Assembly: GCA_963169355.1 (NCBI GenBank)
Contig: CAUJCR010000001.1
Coordinates: 221,563-285,562, forward strand
DNA from: Bacteroidota bacterium
GTDB taxonomy: Bacteria; Bacteroidota; Bacteroidia; B-17B0; Aurantibacillaceae
Direction of reading: 5' to 3'
Length of the DNA stretch: 64,000 nucleotides
The translations under genes and the position numbers were made by a program. The notes beneath the pieces were generated by a model. That model had not been told where the DNA came from and ran no database searches. It was given only the letters and a program-made list of their open reading frames with translations. Numbering within the stretch: the first letter of the stretch is position 1; every line of letters begins with the position of its first letter. Shown here one piece after another: positions 17,478-26,132 of the stretch.

Positions 17478-19583
17478 TTACCCGATTTTACTCCAACTAC
17501 CTTTGGTTTTACCTTGTATTTTTAGTTGATGAACTAATATTTGGTTTTCATCGTTCATTAAATTAGGATCTTCGTTCAAGATAGTTTGGGCAGCAGTGCG
17601 TGCCATTTGCAGTATTTGTGCGTCGTGGGCTAAGTCGGCAATTTTCAAATCCATAACACCGCTTTGTTGAGTACCATCTAAATCGCCAGGACCTCTTAAT
17701 CTCAAATCCACTTCACTTATCTCAAATCCATCATTGGTACGCACCATTGTTTCCATACGCAATTTACTATCCTCACTTAATTTATACGAGGTCATTAAAA
17801 TGCAATATGATTTATCGGCGCCACGCCCTACCCTACCTCTTAACTGATGTAATTGCGATAAACCAAAGCGTTCGGCGCTCTCTATTACCATTACACTAGC
17901 ATTTGGAATATTTACACCTACCTCAATAACCGTGGTAGCAACCATAATTTGAGTTTCATGTTTTATAAAGCGCTGCATTTCAAATTCTTTTTGTTGTGGT
18001 GTTAATTTTCCATGCACAATGCTAATTTGGAACTGCGGTGGAGGGAAATCACGTATTAACTCGTCAAAACCATTTTGTAAGTTTTGATAATCCATTTTCT
18101 CACTTTCTTGAATTAATGGAAATACTACATATACCTGTCGCCCTAATGCAATTTGCTCTTTCATAAAACCAATTAATCGTAAGCGTTGATTTTCTTTAAA
18201 GTGCATGGTAGTAATTGGTTTTCTTCCAGGCGGTAATTCGTCAATTACCGATGTATCTAAATCGCCGTATAAAGTCATGGCTAAAGTGCGTGGTATTGGC
18301 GTTGCCGTCATAATTAACACATGAGGTGGTTGTGTGTTTTTTTTATGAAGCTTAGCACGTTGTGCCACGCCAAAGCGATGTTGCTCATCAATTACCACCA
18401 AACCTAATTGATTAAACTGAACAGCGTCTTCTATTAAAGCGTGAGTACCTATTAATATATTAATTTCTCCACTTTGTAGTTTTTCTAAAATCTCTCGTCT
18501 TTCTTTAACTTTAGTAGAACCTGTTAATAAAGCAACTGACAAACCCAATGGTTTTACCAAGTTCGAAATGGTTTCAAAATGTTGTTTAGCCAAAATCTCG
18601 GTTGGTGCCATTAAACATGTTTGATAGTTATTATCAATTGCTAATAACATGCTTAGTAAGGCTACTAATGTTTTACCGCTTCCTACGTCTCCTTGCACTA
18701 ATCGGCTCATTTGTTTACCCGAACACATATCTGCCCGAATTTCTTTTACAACACGCTTTTGAGCATTTGTTAATTCAAAGGGAAGATGGTGTGCGTAAAA
18801 CGTATTAAACACTTCACCAACTTTACTAAACACAAAACCCTGTGTAATATGTTGCCTCACTAGATTACTTCGTAATAGGCGTAATTGCACATAAAACAAC
18901 TCTTCAAATTTCAATCTAAATTTTGCTTTCTCTAACATTAACCTTGTATCCGGAAAATGTATTTGTTTTAATGCGTCTATTTTTGGTAGTAAATTAAAAT
19001 CTGAAAGAAGAGTTGGCGTAAGTGTTTCTATAATAACTTGAGGAGTTAATTGTGAATTTAAAACACGTTGGCACTTTCTTATACCTTCAGAATCTAGGCC
19101 TCTTCCTTTTAGTTTTTCTGTACTATAATAAACTGCCTGAAAAGCAGATTGATGAATCAAAAACTCATCCGTTACTTTATTAACCTCGGGATGCGCCATA
19201 TTAAAACGCCCCATAAATTGGGAAGCTTTGCCATATACTACAAATTCGGTTTCAGCTTTTAATTTATCAACCATCCATTTAGCTCCTTGAAACCAAACTA
19301 ACTCTATTATACCTGTACTATCTTTTAACTTAGCCACTAAACGTTTTGCGCTTTTCTCACCAATAAAGTCTAGCTCTACAATAAACCCTCTTAACTGATA
19401 ATAAACCCCATCTTCCGTTACATCTTTTATACTATGATATTGGGTTCTATCCACATATCTAAATGGGTAATACGTTAAAAAATCTTGATATGTAAAAATC
19501 GACAATTCTTTTTGTAGCACCTCTGCTTTTTGAGGTCCAATACCTTTTATAAAAGTAATTGAGGTATCAAGAAAAGAAGTCAT
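17478..19583 (-). CDS. recG: ATP-dependent DNA helicase RecG
   Basis: Branch-migration helicase of 701 residues that processes stalled forks and recombination junctions. An N-terminal wedge/OB domain (about 60-160) precedes the helicase core: motif I VQGDVGSGKTLVALL, motif II VVIDEQHRFG, motif III LIMTATPIPRTLAM, motif VI near QLHQLRGRVGRG. The TRG-like C-terminal segment (GFEISEVDLRLRGPGDLDGTQQSG) is present. Length is normal. Its promoter places a TAATTTTA box 4 nt before the ATG. No copy of the palindromic operator seen at umuD and ruvB lies upstream. Confidence 0.97.
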   Translation of the reverse strand: MTSFLDTSITFIKGIGPQKAEVLQKELSIFTYQDFLTYYPFRYVDRTQYHSIKDVTEDGVYYQLRGFIVELDFIGEKSAKRLVAKLKDSTGIIELVWFQGAKWMVDKLKAETEFVVYGKASQFMGRFNMAHPEVNKVTDEFLIHQSAFQAVYYSTEKLKGRGLDSEGIRKCQRVLNSQLTPQVIIETLTPTLLSDFNLLPKIDALKQIHFPDTRLMLEKAKFRLKFEELFYVQLRLLRSNLVRQHITQGFVFSKVGEVFNTFYAHHLPFELTNAQKRVVKEIRADMCSGKQMSRLVQGDVGSGKTLVALLSMLLAIDNNYQTCLMAPTEILAKQHFETISNLVKPLGLSVALLTGSTKVKERREILEKLQSGEINILIGTHALIEDAVQFNQLGLVVIDEQHRFGVAQRAKLHKKNTQPPHVLIMTATPIPRTLAMTLYGDLDTSVIDELPPGRKPITTMHFKENQRLRLIGFMKEQIALGRQVYVVFPLIQESEKMDYQNLQNGFDELIRDFPPPQFQISIVHGKLTPQQKEFEMQRFIKHETQIMVATTVIEVGVNIPNASVMVIESAERFGLSQLHQLRGRVGRGADKSYCILMTSYKLSEDSKLRMETMVRTNDGFEISEVDLRLRGPGDLDGTQQSGVMDLKIADLAHDAQILQMARTAAQTILNEDPNLMNDENQILVHQLKIQGKTKGSWSKIG

Positions 19584-19587
19584 TTTG

Positions 19588-19618
19588 TAAAATTACTACA
19601 CATTACTTGTTAATACAA
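19588..19618 (-). promoter_or_regulatory. recG promoter
   Basis: On the minus strand TTG (19616-19618), a 20-nt spacer and TAATTTTA (19588-19595), 4 nt before the ATG. Predicted leaderless mRNA. Confidence 0.55.
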
Positions 19619-19654
19619 TTTGAGTATATGTATTTATAAACAATTATTCTAAAG

Positions 19655-19662
19655 TAATTTTG
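19655..19662 (+). promoter_or_regulatory. -7 box of the gene at 19664
   Basis: TAATTTTG, consensus, ending one base before the first of two consecutive ATG codons (19664 and 19667). If it is used, translation probably starts at the second ATG. No good -33 TTG is visible. Confidence 0.45.
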
Positions 19663-19663
19663 T

Positions 19664-20335
19664 ATGATGCGAATAGCATTTTGTATAATTAGCGTCTTTA
19701 TCGCTTCGCATATCAAGTGTCAAATTCTTGATACATTAAGTACATTATTACATGCACGACCAAGTGTAGATGCACGCCTCGAATCACGCTATTCTTTTAT
19801 GAATCATACTGCTACTAAGGTTTCTGGAGTACGATTGGGTGTGAGTTTTAAACGAAAACTACGCTTAGGGATTGGATATAGTTGGCTTAATTCAGACATT
19901 AAAGAACCTCTTACTATAACCGATAATAATGGTACTACACGATATATTAATAATTATTTCAAGTTTGGTTACGTTTGTTATTACGCCGATTTTGTTTTTC
20001 ATAAAAAGAACCGCTGGCAATTAAGTGTTCCCATTCAAGTAGGTACTGGCATGTACTGGTGGCAATATCATGACGGAAAACAACTTATTAACTCAAAAAA
20101 ACGATTATTACTTTTCTATGAACCTGGGATTACTGTGCAATTTAAAGTATTTAAGTGGTGTGGCTTAGGGCTTGATGTATGTGCAAGACTGGCCTTACGA
20201 AACACCAACTATGTTAGCAATCAACTTAACTCCTTTGTATTAGCTCCAAAACTTCTCATTTGGTTCGATCAACTATTCTATTCGGTTGCTCCAAAATCTA
20301 AAATCACCCAAAAATACGGCCCTGCAAATTGGTAA
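19664..20335 (+). CDS. Secreted or outer-membrane-like protein, unknown function
   Basis: Product of 223 residues beginning with two methionines. A signal peptide (FCIISVFIASHIKC) is followed by alternating hydrophobic strands rich in Tyr, Trp and Arg (GVRLGVSFKRKLRLGIGYSW, YFKFGYVCYYADFVF, QLSVPIQVGTGMYWWQ, LAPKLLIWF), which fits a small beta-barrel outer membrane protein of 8-10 strands. I do not recognise a named family. It is divergent from recG, and its stop at 20333-20335 lies only 2 bp before the palindrome cluster of the next gene. Confidence 0.6.
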   Translation: MMRIAFCIISVFIASHIKCQILDTLSTLLHARPSVDARLESRYSFMNHTATKVSGVRLGVSFKRKLRLGIGYSWLNSDIKEPLTITDNNGTTRYINNYFKFGYVCYYADFVFHKKNRWQLSVPIQVGTGMYWWQYHDGKQLINSKKRLLLFYEPGITVQFKVFKWCGLGLDVCARLALRNTNYVSNQLNSFVLAPKLLIWFDQLFYSVAPKSKITQKYGPANW

Positions 20336-20337
20336 AT

Positions 20338-20427
20338 TGACGGAATTTTAATGAATTCCGTCAGTATTGTGACGGAATTTTAATGAATTCCGTCAATTTT
20401 GTGACGAAATTTATATAAATTCCGTCA
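20338..20427. repeat. Three tandem 26-bp palindromes with 32-bp period
   Basis: Copies at 20338-20363, 20370-20395 and 20402-20427. The first two are identical: TGACGGAATT-TTAATG-AATTCCGTCA. The third has longer arms (TGACGAAATTTA / TAAATTCCGTCA) with one mismatch. They start at exactly 32-bp intervals, that is, about three helical turns, so that bound proteins would lie on the same DNA face. The third copy covers the expected -33 position of the downstream ATPase promoter. Confidence 0.95.
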
Positions 20428-20444
20428 GTTTATAAAAAAATTAG

Positions 20445-20452
20445 TATATTTG
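20445..20452 (+). promoter_or_regulatory. -7 box of the AAA+DUF4143 gene
   Basis: TATATTTG, the same octamer as at the other orphan ATPase, 22 nt before the ATG. There is no TTG at the expected -33 position, which is occupied by the third palindrome; the promoter may need an activator. Confidence 0.5.
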
Positions 20453-20474
20453 TAGAAAATAATTACCACATAAA

Positions 20475-21611
20475 ATGCCCTTAATTACAAGAAGTATAGA
20501 AGATAAAATTATTCAAAAACTGAAGCCTAATAAGGTTGTAATTATTGTTGGAGCAAGACGAGTTGGAAAAACCGAGCTAGTAAAACAAGTACTCAAACGA
20601 CTCAAAGAAAAACCACTAATATTAAATGGCGATGATGTGGATACCATTAATGCACTTAATATAAAATCAACAGCTAACTACAAGCGATTACTTGGAAATA
20701 TAAAATTACTGGTAATTGACGAAGCTCAAGAAGTGCCAGATATTGGCTCTAAATTAAAATTAATGGTAGATACGATTCCTGATTTAAAAATTATAGCAAC
20801 TGGTTCATCTGTTTTTGATTTGAATAATAAAATGGGAGAGCCTTTAGTAGGAAGAAAAACTACTTTTAATCTATTTCCATTAGCACAAACCGAGCTGAGC
20901 AAAACAGAAACCTATCTACAAACTAAATCAAGGTTAGAAGATCGATTAATCTTTGGTTCATATCCAGAGTTGGAACATCTAGACAATAACCAAGAAAAGA
21001 TAGAATATTTAAAAGAACAAGTAAACTCCTATCTTTTAAAAGATATACTTGCTTATGAGGGTATTCAGAAAAGAGAGAAAATTGTTGCACTATTACAAAT
21101 AGTGGCTTTTAGAGTGGGAAGTGAATTATCGCTTGAAGGAATAGGTAATGAATTGCAAATCAGTAAAAATACAGTAGAGAAATACCTCGATTTATTTTCG
21201 AAAGTTTTTATTACTACTAAATTAACGGGATTTAGTAGAAACTTAGACAACGAAATTACTAAAAAAAATAAATGGTATTTTATGGACAACGGCATTAGAA
21301 ACGCCGTTATAAACAACTTTAATTTACTGAATCAGCGTGATGATAAAGGTATATTATGGGAAAATTATATCAATAGCGAAAGGATTAAATACTTAAACTA
21401 TCAATCGATTCATTACAGTGAATTTTTTTGGAGAACGCATAATAAACAAGAGCTTGATAGAATTGAAGAGATAAATGGTAAGTTATTTGGTTTTGAATTT
21501 AAGTGGAATCCAAATGCAAAGAGTAAAATACCACCTACATTTGAGAAAGCCTACCCTAAAGCCAAAGTGCAATTTATTAACCCAGATAACTATTTAGACT
21601 TTATTACTTAA
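20475..21611 (+). CDS. Orphan AAA ATPase with DUF4143 nuclease-like domain
   Basis: Product of 378 residues. N-terminal P-loop domain: Walker A GARRVGKT (26-33), Walker B LLVIDEAQ (D81, E82), and ATGSSVFDL near 107-115 as sensor 1. A winged-helix-like stretch (ELSLEGIGNELQISKNTVEKYL, about 216-237) is followed by DUF4143 with PD-(D/E)XK-type residues E295, D327 and the pair E340-x-K342 (FEFKW). The full set suggests a possible active nuclease fold. The gene is alone, 47 nt behind the palindrome cluster, and ends 54 nt before ruvB. Such proteins are widespread in Bacteroidota and archaea; biological role unknown. Confidence 0.88.
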   Translation: MPLITRSIEDKIIQKLKPNKVVIIVGARRVGKTELVKQVLKRLKEKPLILNGDDVDTINALNIKSTANYKRLLGNIKLLVIDEAQEVPDIGSKLKLMVDTIPDLKIIATGSSVFDLNNKMGEPLVGRKTTFNLFPLAQTELSKTETYLQTKSRLEDRLIFGSYPELEHLDNNQEKIEYLKEQVNSYLLKDILAYEGIQKREKIVALLQIVAFRVGSELSLEGIGNELQISKNTVEKYLDLFSKVFITTKLTGFSRNLDNEITKKNKWYFMDNGIRNAVINNFNLLNQRDDKGILWENYINSERIKYLNYQSIHYSEFFWRTHNKQELDRIEEINGKLFGFEFKWNPNAKSKIPPTFEKAYPKAKVQFINPDNYLDFIT

Positions 21612-21612
21612 A

Positions 21613-21631
21613 ATGCTATAATTTATAGCAT
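21613..21631. promoter_or_regulatory. Palindromic operator candidate upstream of ruvB
   Basis: ATGCTATAATTTATAGCAT, a perfect 19-nt palindrome with core GCTATA-N3-TATAGC, the same core and spacing as site 1 before umuD. It lies 2 bp after the ATPase stop and 35 bp before the ruvB ATG. No T-run follows, so it is not a terminator. Confidence 0.6.
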
Positions 21632-21651
21632 CTTGTATGAGTTTAAATAGT

Positions 21652-21659
21652 TATTTTTA
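21652..21659 (+). promoter_or_regulatory. -7 box of ruvB
   Basis: TATTTTTA, 6 nt before the ATG at 21666. Predicted leaderless mRNA; the operator candidate sits about 20 bp upstream. Confidence 0.4.
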
Positions 21660-21665
21660 CAATAC

Positions 21666-22694
21666 ATGAACGAGCACTTAGATGCAAATAACGATAAATT
21701 AAGTAATAGCGACAAAGACTATGAGCGCGCATTACGCCCCATTGAATTTGATGATTTTAGTGGGCAAGAAAGCGTTGTGGATAACCTAAGAATTTTTGTA
21801 AAAGCAGCCAAGCAACGCGAAGAGGCATTAGACCACGTCTTACTACATGGTCCTCCAGGCTTAGGAAAAACAACATTAGCTCATATTATTTCTAATGATT
21901 TAGGTGTTAATTTAAAAGTAACAAGTGGTCCAGTACTCGATAAACCAGGCGACTTAGCAGGTTTACTTACCAATTTAGAACCATTTGATGTGTTATTTGT
22001 TGATGAAATTCATCGTTTAAGTCCAATTGTTGAAGAATATTTATATTCAGCAATGGAGGACTATAAAATTGATATTATGATTGATAGTGGACCAAATGCT
22101 CGAACTGTTCAAATTAAATTAAATCCATTTACTTTAGTAGGAGCCACTACTAGAAGTGGTTTACTTACAGCGCCACTTAGGGCACGATTTGGTATTACAT
22201 CTCGCTTAAATTATTATAACAGCAAAGTATTAACAGGTATTGTACAACGTAGTGCTCATATATTAAATGTAGAAATAACCGAGGAAGCGGCTTACGAAAT
22301 TGCAAGAAGAAGTAGAGGAACACCCCGTATTGCTAATGCACTATTAAGACGGGTGAGAGATTTTGCACAAATTAAAGGTAACGGAAACATAGACCTTGAA
22401 ATTGCAAGTTATGGTTTAAAGGCCTTAAACGTTGATAAAAATGGCTTAGATGAAATGGATATTAGAATCCTTTCTTCTATCATAAATAAATTTAAAGGTG
22501 GTCCCGTGGGCATCACTACCATTAGCACCGCCGTGGGTGAGGAAGCAGGAACTATTGAAGAAGTTTATGAACCATTTTTAATTCAGGAAGGATACTTGAA
22601 TCGTACACCGAGGGGCAGAGAAGCAACCGAAAAAGCCTATAAACACCTAGGAAAATCTTTTGGAAACAGAATAGGCGGTTTATTTGAGGATTAA
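21666..22694 (+). CDS. ruvB: Holliday junction branch migration helicase RuvB
   Basis: Hexameric AAA+ motor of 342 residues that drives RuvA-bound Holliday junctions. Walker A is [12 protein letters not shown], Walker [10 protein letters not shown], sensor 1 [18 protein letters not shown] including the arginine finger, sensor 2 [16 protein letters not shown]. The C-terminal winged helix ends with [13 protein letters not shown]. Length is normal. ruvA and ruvC are not adjacent, usual for this phylum. The shared palindrome with umuD suggests DNA-damage control. The 3' end overlaps the convergent gene by 4 bp. Confidence 0.97.
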   Translation: MNEHLDANNDKLSNSDKDYERALRPIEFDDFSGQESVVDNLRIFVKAAKQREEALDHVLLHGPPGLGKTTLAHIISNDLGVNLKVTSGPVLDKPGDLAGLLTNLEPFDVLFVDEIHRLSPIVEEYLYSAMEDYKIDIMIDSGPNARTVQIKLNPFTLVGATTRSGLLTAPLRARFGITSRLNYYNSKVLTGIVQRSAHILNVEITEEAAYEIARRSRGTPRIANALLRRVRDFAQIKGNGNIDLEIASYGLKALNVDKNGLDEMDIRILSSIINKFKGGPVGITTISTAVGEEAGTIEEVYEPFLIQEGYLNRTPRGREATEKAYKHLGKSFGNRIGGLFED

Positions 22695-23248
22695 TGTAAA
22701 TTCAAAATCTTACTTAATATTAAATCACCCTCTACAATAAGTTGTTCAATAAAATTATTTCTTCTAATAATCACCTCATTAGGGCAAGACTTATTTATAT
22801 TTAATTCATAATGTATTATTGAATGTGTATGTTTTTCAAAATTTGCTAGTAACAATACTTCATCTTTAGTTAAACGTCTTATGGTACTCAGCTGAAAATC
22901 CCAAGAATGTACCTCTTTTAAAGTAAGGTATGGAAATTTCTTGTTTGGATAATTAGTAACTGGCGATAAAGAATAATAGACTACATAACCAGAATCGGTT
23001 AACAGAATTTTAAATTTTTCAGTAATGGTTAAGCGGCGTTTTTTAGATTTTATTTTTTGTCCGCTTTGTGTTGTAATTTCTTGAATGGCTGTATCTACAT
23101 GGCATTGATAGTACAATAACGAATCATGTAATAACAACTGAGCAACCTGTGTTTTTCTTAAATTCTCAGGAAATTCAACTTTTTGAGAATAGATAAAATT
23201 TGAGATAAATACACAAACAAGTATATACAAGCAATTACGCATCTTCAT
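22691..23248 (-). CDS. Secreted protein of unknown function
   Basis: Product of 185 residues with a signal peptide ([15 protein letters not shown]). The mature part is rich in Lys and Leu with beta-like segments ([25 protein letters not shown]); I recognise no domain. Its start overlaps the purT stop by 14 bp, so it is translated from the purT mRNA, and its end overlaps ruvB by 4 bp on the opposite strand. A role near purine synthesis is not implied by the sequence. It could be a periplasmic or surface protein. Confidence 0.65.
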   Translation of the reverse strand: MKMRNCLYILVCVFISNFIYSQKVEFPENLRKTQVAQLLLHDSLLYYQCHVDTAIQEITTQSGQKIKSKKRRLTITEKFKILLTDSGYVVYYSLSPVTNYPNKKFPYLTLKEVHSWDFQLSTIRRLTKDEVLLLANFEKHTHSIIHYELNINKSCPNEVIIRRNNFIEQLIVEGDLILSKILNLH

Positions 23249-24410
23249 TTATTGTAACTTGTTTGGAAATTTGCTGAGCATTTATCACTAAAGCATTTAT
23301 ATCACTATCAAGAGTTGAAGCAAGCAACACCACTCCCATTCTACGATTAGGTCTTGTAACGGGTTTTGCAAATAATCTAATATCGGTTTTTAAATTTTTT
23401 AAAACTTCGTTAACGCCATTAAATTGATACGAATTAGATTCTTTAGAAGCTAAGATGACAGCCGAAACTCCTTTTTGTAATAAATAAATGGAAGGAATAG
23501 GTAAACCTAATATGGCTCTTGCGTGTAATTCAAATTCATTTAGGTTTTGTGTATTAGCAAGTGTTACCATACCTGTATCGTGAGGGCGTGGCGACAACTC
23601 CGAAAAATAAACACCTTTATGAGTTAAGAAAAACTCTACGCCCCAAATACCATAACCTGTTAAAGCCTTGGTTACTTTATCGGCCATTTCTTGAGCCTCT
23701 TTTAAATCCTTATCTGATATTTCACAAGGTTGCCAACTTTCTCTATAATCACCATTTTCTTGTCGGTGGCCTATTGGCGCGCAAAACAAAGTAGGCGCAT
23801 TGCGTTGGGTAACGGTTAACAAAGTAATTTCGGCATAAAACTCTACAAACTCCTCAATAATAATTTCATCATAATCTCCTCTTGAACCTGATTTGGCGTA
23901 ATCCCAAGCTTTTTGTATTTCATTCTCATGATGAATTGTGCTTTGTCCCTTTCCACTACTACTCATTAATGGTTTTACCACACAAGGATATCCAATGGTT
24001 CTAACAGCATTTTCAAACGCTTCGAAAGTTTTAGCATATAGATATTTGGCAGTTCTAACGCCCAACTCTTGCGCTGCTAAATCACGAATGGCTTTACGAT
24101 TCATAGTAAAATTTGCTGCCTTAGCACTTGGAACAACGGTGTATCCTTGCTTTTCATAATCAAAAAAACGCTCAGTTCTTATGGCTTCTATTTCTGGAAC
24201 TATTAAATCTGGTTGGTGTTTTGCAACTATCTTATCTAACGCATCGCCATCTAACATATTTATTACCTCAAACTCGTGAGCCACTTGCATAGCAGGTGCA
24301 TCTGCATAAGAATCAACCGCAATCACATATTGACCAAGGCGATGTAAAGCAATCGTTAATTCTTTACCCAATTCGCCTGAACCTAATAACAAAATTTTTT
24401 TTCGTTGCAT
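23235..24410 (-). CDS. purT: Formate-dependent phosphoribosylglycinamide formyltransferase
   Basis: Makes formyl-GAR from GAR, formate and ATP in purine synthesis, independently of folate. From the ATG at 24410 the protein has 391 residues, against 392 in E. coli; an upstream in-frame TTG would add 26 residues not found in the family. ATP-grasp features include [14 protein letters not shown] at the N-terminus, [28 protein letters not shown] for nucleotide binding and [24 protein letters not shown] with the metal ligands. The gene lies 4 nt after an unknown secreted-protein gene and overlaps the following one by 14 bp, so three genes probably form one unit. Confidence 0.96.
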   Translation of the reverse strand: MQRKKILLLGSGELGKELTIALHRLGQYVIAVDSYADAPAMQVAHEFEVINMLDGDALDKIVAKHQPDLIVPEIEAIRTERFFDYEKQGYTVVPSAKAANFTMNRKAIRDLAAQELGVRTAKYLYAKTFEAFENAVRTIGYPCVVKPLMSSSGKGQSTIHHENEIQKAWDYAKSGSRGDYDEIIIEEFVEFYAEITLLTVTQRNAPTLFCAPIGHRQENGDYRESWQPCEISDKDLKEAQEMADKVTKALTGYGIWGVEFFLTHKGVYFSELSPRPHDTGMVTLANTQNLNEFELHARAILGLPIPSIYLLQKGVSAVILASKESNSYQFNGVNEVLKNLKTDIRLFAKPVTRPNRRMGVVLLASTLDSDINALVINAQQISKQVTINEDA

Positions 24411-24414
24411 AAAA

Positions 24415-25053
24415 TTAAAATCTAAGTGTAATGGTAGCAGGTAAGGTGTTTTTAAGAATGGCAAAATACAATCCGTAGCCTGCTGCAAGTCCTACGGTAC
24501 CACCAATTAAAGCTTGAATCCTTCTTCGGCTTCGTGAAACTCTTTCGTATCCTAAAATGTAAGCATCATAATCAATATAATTAGGATTGCTAATAGTTTT
24601 ATGTCTTATCCTAACTTTTGGTAAACCCGAAAGTGCCATGTAACCATAAGGTAATACTGGTGCAAAAAATGAACCCGTTGCTCCTGCCAATAAACCAGCA
24701 ACTCCTGCGCCAATTAATGCGCCACGTGCTTTAAATCCTTTTCTTGCATCTCGCTCTCCATAAATATAATATTGCATCTCATCTCTTGTAAACCAGTTAT
24801 TTATTAATGAATCTTGGCGATAATAATACTTTTTATATCCATCATTAAATTTTACACAATAAATTTCATCATATTCATAATGCAATTTTTTGGTTTTAGC
24901 GGTGGAGTCAATAATTGTAACGGCACCAATTAAAGTATCAATTACCTTACCCGTTGCGTAGTTACCATTCATTAAAACAATAGTATCTTTAACTTGGGCA
25001 TGAGTAGTAAAACTTGTTACCAAGAATAATATAATAGTTAGTTTTTTAAGCAT
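24415..25053 (-). CDS. Exported protein with glycine-rich membrane segments, unknown function
   Basis: Product of 212 residues. A signal peptide ([13 protein letters not shown]) is followed by a beta-rich domain that reads like a short signal-sensing or anchoring module ([18 protein letters not shown]..., [15 protein letters not shown]), then two Gly/Ala-rich hydrophobic segments ([39 protein letters not shown]). Proteins with this layout are common in Bacteroidota without a function. It is 4 nt upstream of purT on the same strand. The last hydrophobic part could be inserted in the inner membrane or in the outer membrane. Confidence 0.65.
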   Translation of the reverse strand: MLKKLTIILFLVTSFTTHAQVKDTIVLMNGNYATGKVIDTLIGAVTIIDSTAKTKKLHYEYDEIYCVKFNDGYKKYYYRQDSLINNWFTRDEMQYYIYGERDARKGFKARGALIGAGVAGLLAGATGSFFAPVLPYGYMALSGLPKVRIRHKTISNPNYIDYDAYILGYERVSRSRRRIQALIGGTVGLAAGYGLYFAILKNTLPATITLRF

Positions 25054-25070
25054 ACAGCAAGGTACAAAAA

Positions 25071-26132
25071 TTAATGGAATTTAAAAGCCACGGTTTTAAC
25101 ACTATGGTTGGTTTTAGATTGGTAAATAGATTGTTGTATTAACTCTTTAGCCTCTGGTAATTCAAACACTTCTTTTAGGTTACGAATTTTACCAATTGGA
25201 ATATCCAATTCGATACAACGCTCATAAATTGAATTGAAATCTTGCGTTTGTATTTTAGTGTTTAACACCTTAAATAGTTCATCACGATGTATCACTCTTA
25301 ATTGATTACTTTGAAATTTTTCTTCTAATGCAATATCAAGCAACTCGCATAATTTTTTAAATTGTTTATCGCTACCAATAGCAAAGGTTATTAAATGATT
25401 ATCTTGAGTTGTAAAAATTTCTCCATAAGGCGCAATATTTGGATGTAATGAGCCTTGTGCTTTTGGTAAATAATGGGCAATTAACCAATTGGTAGCTTGA
25501 TTAGCTAGTGAAGCAACTGCCGCATCAAACAATGAAACAGACACATGCGTTCCTTTTTTGGTTTTATATCGGTTAAGCAGGGCAATTAATACAGCCTCTT
25601 TTAATTGATGCCCCGCTAATATATCAATTAAAGCCACTGGCATTTTTAAAGGTGGCGACTGTTTTTCGCCATTCATATACATAAATCCACTTTCGGCTTG
25701 TAAAATTAAATCGTAAGCTGTGCGTGGACTTGAATAACCAAACCCATTGATTGAAGCATAGATGAGTTGAGAATTAATTTGAGATAAAGTATGGTAATCT
25801 ATTTTTAATTTAACGTCATCGCCACTTTTATAATTAGCAATAAAAACATCGGCTTGTTTAATTAATTGATATAGTTTTTCTAAATCATCTTGAAGCGTTA
25901 AATCCAAAAACAATATTTCTTTTCCTACATTTACGCTCCAATAATAAGCGCTTGTATTATTATTTGCATCTTCTGTGCTTAACTTCCAGCTACGTGTTAC
26001 ATCGCCGTTTGTTTTTGGATTTTCAATCTTAATAACCTTAGCTCCTAATTCAGAAAAAAATAATCCAACCGAAGGACCAGCAAGCACACTGGCCACTTCA
26101 ACAACAAGTAAATCTTTAAAAACATCATTCAT
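25071..26132 (-). CDS. CaiB/BaiF-type CoA transferase family protein
   Basis: Class III CoA-transferase fold, 353 residues. Opening LLVVEVASVLAGPSVG and KVIKIENP are typical; the catalytic aspartate that carries the acyl group is in AYDLILQAESG. Substrates in the family range from carnitine and bile acids to methylacyl-CoA epimers, so the reaction cannot be assigned. Somewhat short against the 400 or so residues of many members. Its start codon overlaps the stop of the aldo-keto reductase gene by one base, and the aldehyde dehydrogenase precedes that, so all three are probably cotranscribed. Confidence 0.9.
   Translation of the reverse strand: MNDVFKDLLVVEVASVLAGPSVGLFFSELGAKVIKIENPKTNGDVTRSWKLSTEDANNNTSAYYWSVNVGKEILFLDLTLQDDLEKLYQLIKQADVFIANYKSGDDVKLKIDYHTLSQINSQLIYASINGFGYSSPRTAYDLILQAESGFMYMNGEKQSPPLKMPVALIDILAGHQLKEAVLIALLNRYKTKKGTHVSVSLFDAAVASLANQATNWLIAHYLPKAQGSLHPNIAPYGEIFTTQDNHLITFAIGSDKQFKKLCELLDIALEEKFQSNQLRVIHRDELFKVLNTKIQTQDFNSIYERCIELDIPIGKIRNLKEVFELPEAKELIQQSIYQSKTNHSVKTVAFKFH

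Noticed and set aside
20338..20427. Possible short CRISPR array: three repeats with regular spacing
   Set aside because: The units are full palindromes of 26 bp separated by only 6 bp, the spacers are too short and there is no cas gene. Operator- or iteron-like sites fit better.
21613..21631. Hairpin terminator of the AAA+DUF4143 gene
   Set aside because: No T-run follows, the stem is nearly all A/T, and the core is shared with the site upstream of umuD; a regulatory site is more likely.
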